DNA from: CAYMSF01 sp964542255
GTDB lineage: Bacteria > Verrucomicrobiota > Lentisphaeria > Victivallales > Victivallaceae
DNA length: 8,166 nucleotides
NCBI GenBank assembly: GCA_964542255.1
Contig: CAZITV010000106.1
Span: 1 to 8,166, forward strand
Reading direction: 5' to 3'
The notes below the pieces were generated by a model. That model searched no databases. It saw only the letters and a list, made by a program, of their open reading frames with translations, and was not told where the DNA came from. Within the stretch, counting starts at the first letter, position 1. Every line of letters starts with the position of its first letter. Shown piece by piece: positions 8,101 to 8,166 of this stretch. The position numbers were made by a program, and so were the translations under genes.

Positions 8101-8166
8101 GGTGAAATCTGCCACAATGCGATATTTCTCAGCCAGCTTCTCTTTTTCTTCGTTCTGAAATGCAAG
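5101..8166 (-). CDS. Hybrid sensor histidine kinase, five PAS domains-HisKA-HATPase-REC (5' end outside window)
   Basis: 1021 codons are visible, numbered from the window edge. The frame is open through 8166: codons above the GTG at 8115 read QNEEKEKLAEKYRIVADF, a normal PAS lead-in, so that GTG is internal and the N-terminus is missing. Domains: PAS A about 14-129, B 137-259, C 264-385, D 389-507, E 512-632; HisKA 652-717 with H662 in NVSHEIRTPMNGI (E663 and T666 fit kinase/phosphatase chemistry); HATPase with N-box N781, G1 D808 in DHGIGIP, F-box FERF near 822, and G2 GSGLGL 838-843; receiver 905-1021 with E911/D912/D913, acceptor D956, T984, Y1003 and K1006. No membrane segment is visible, but one could lie upstream. 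It probably autophosphorylates and transfers phosphate to its own receiver, then to an HPt or another regulator not seen here. It converges on the + strand genes, so it is not in their operon. PAS B-D are more GC-rich than the kinase core. Confidence 0.93.
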   Translation of the reverse strand, partial: LAFQNEEKEKLAEKYRIVADFTYDWEMWSAPDGTCLYISPSCERITGHTPAEFLADPNLIVRITHPDDQSKVRTHLCDAQAQQFIELNFRILTPEGDIRWIERICTSVYNKSGQWLGCRASNRDVTRRKRLEEELQQVSTRLSLAVRAGGVGIWDYDVSHNNLIWDDQMFRLYGITADQFSGAYEAWTDGVHPEDRARGDEEIKMAIRGEKEFDTEFRVLWPDGTTHYIRAMASVQRNAAGQGVRIIGTNWDITEHKLAEAMLARNRLRLENIIDATHVGTWEWNVQTGETVFNETWAQIIGYTLDELAPVSIKTWEKFAHPDDLKQSVLLLEKHFAGELPYYDYKCRMKHKNGHWVWVHDRGRVVTRTADGKPLLMFGNHAELIKSNAYLENLVNCANAPIIVWDSQFHIMRFNHAFELLTGRSEEEVLEQSLDILFPPALAPKTVALIHQTATGERWEAVEIEILHRDRTIRTVLWNSATLFAPDGKTPIATIAQGQDITASKFADKLLRASQARFEALAVQSRTVIWETNADGLYTYISPVIEQILGYREIEIIGKKHFYDLHPEFGREEFKTAAFAVFRSKESFLNLENIVQAKDGHCIWFSTNGIPVLDADGKLLGYRGSDTDITERVKSQQELIHAKERAEESDQLKTAFLTNVSHEIRTPMNGILGFAELLQEENLSVEEQQEYINIIQISGKRMLNTISDIISIAKIESGQMSISLKKTNINEQLDYIYAFFKHEAAEKKLELILKTGLTKNAAVIETDQEKLYGILTNLVKNAIKFTETGTIEFGYECKGEFLEFYVKDHGIGIPANRQKAIFERFVQADISDKRAYQGSGLGLSISKAYVEMLGGRIWVESEDGKGSIFYFTIPNIAAIEEKRVIENAVQADMPAEEKDDQIRPLKILIAEDDEQSEALITIAVKKLAREILKVKTGVDAVAVCRNNPDIDLVLMDVKMPKMDGHEATIEIRQFNKDVVIIAQTAYALEGDREQAIAAGCNDYFTKPYNQATLAAILKKYF

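Overview
The window is a dense block of two-component signalling genes. It holds two very large soluble multi-PAS hybrid histidine kinases that converge on each other. Between them, on the + strand, lie two small stand-alone receiver proteins. I see no RNA gene, CRISPR array, insertion sequence or transposase. Tandem PAS/GAF sensors, a DFNN-type kinase core followed by a receiver, and CheY-like proteins with an ISGG segment suggest a Gram-negative bacterium rich in signalling genes. Desulfobacterota (deltaproteobacteria) or a Chlorobi-like lineage would fit. This placement is inferred from protein style only and is weak.

Layout. Bases 1-69 are the leader of the first gene, without a convincing promoter or ribosome site. 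Bases 70-3906 (+) encode a PAS-GAF-GAF-PAS-PAS-PAS-HisKA-HATPase-REC hybrid kinase. Its last 20 bases overlap the start of a 128-residue receiver gene (3887-4273, +). A 178-bp gap follows; it is not random spacer but contains a decayed copy of the 3' end of the kinase gene (about 4311-4451). A second, paralogous receiver gene (4452-4862, +) comes next. So [kinase tail + receiver] was duplicated in tandem, and the second kinase tail has rotted into a leader that now carries a plausible promoter. Bases 4863-5100 separate the convergent 3' ends and hold a cluster of TACAT/ATGTA inverted repeats but no gene. From 5101 to the window edge (-) runs a second hybrid kinase, five PAS domains-HisKA-HATPase-REC, whose 5' end lies outside the window.

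How they may work together. Both kinases look catalytically intact (H, N, G1, F and G2 boxes) and have intact attached receivers. All four receiver domains keep the acidic pocket, phospho-acceptor Asp, Ser/Thr and Lys. No DNA-binding, enzymatic or HPt domain is present, so the output must be encoded elsewhere. The stand-alone receivers are best read as phosphorelay intermediates, phosphate sinks or CheY-like protein-binding regulators served by the upstream kinase, and possibly by the convergent one.
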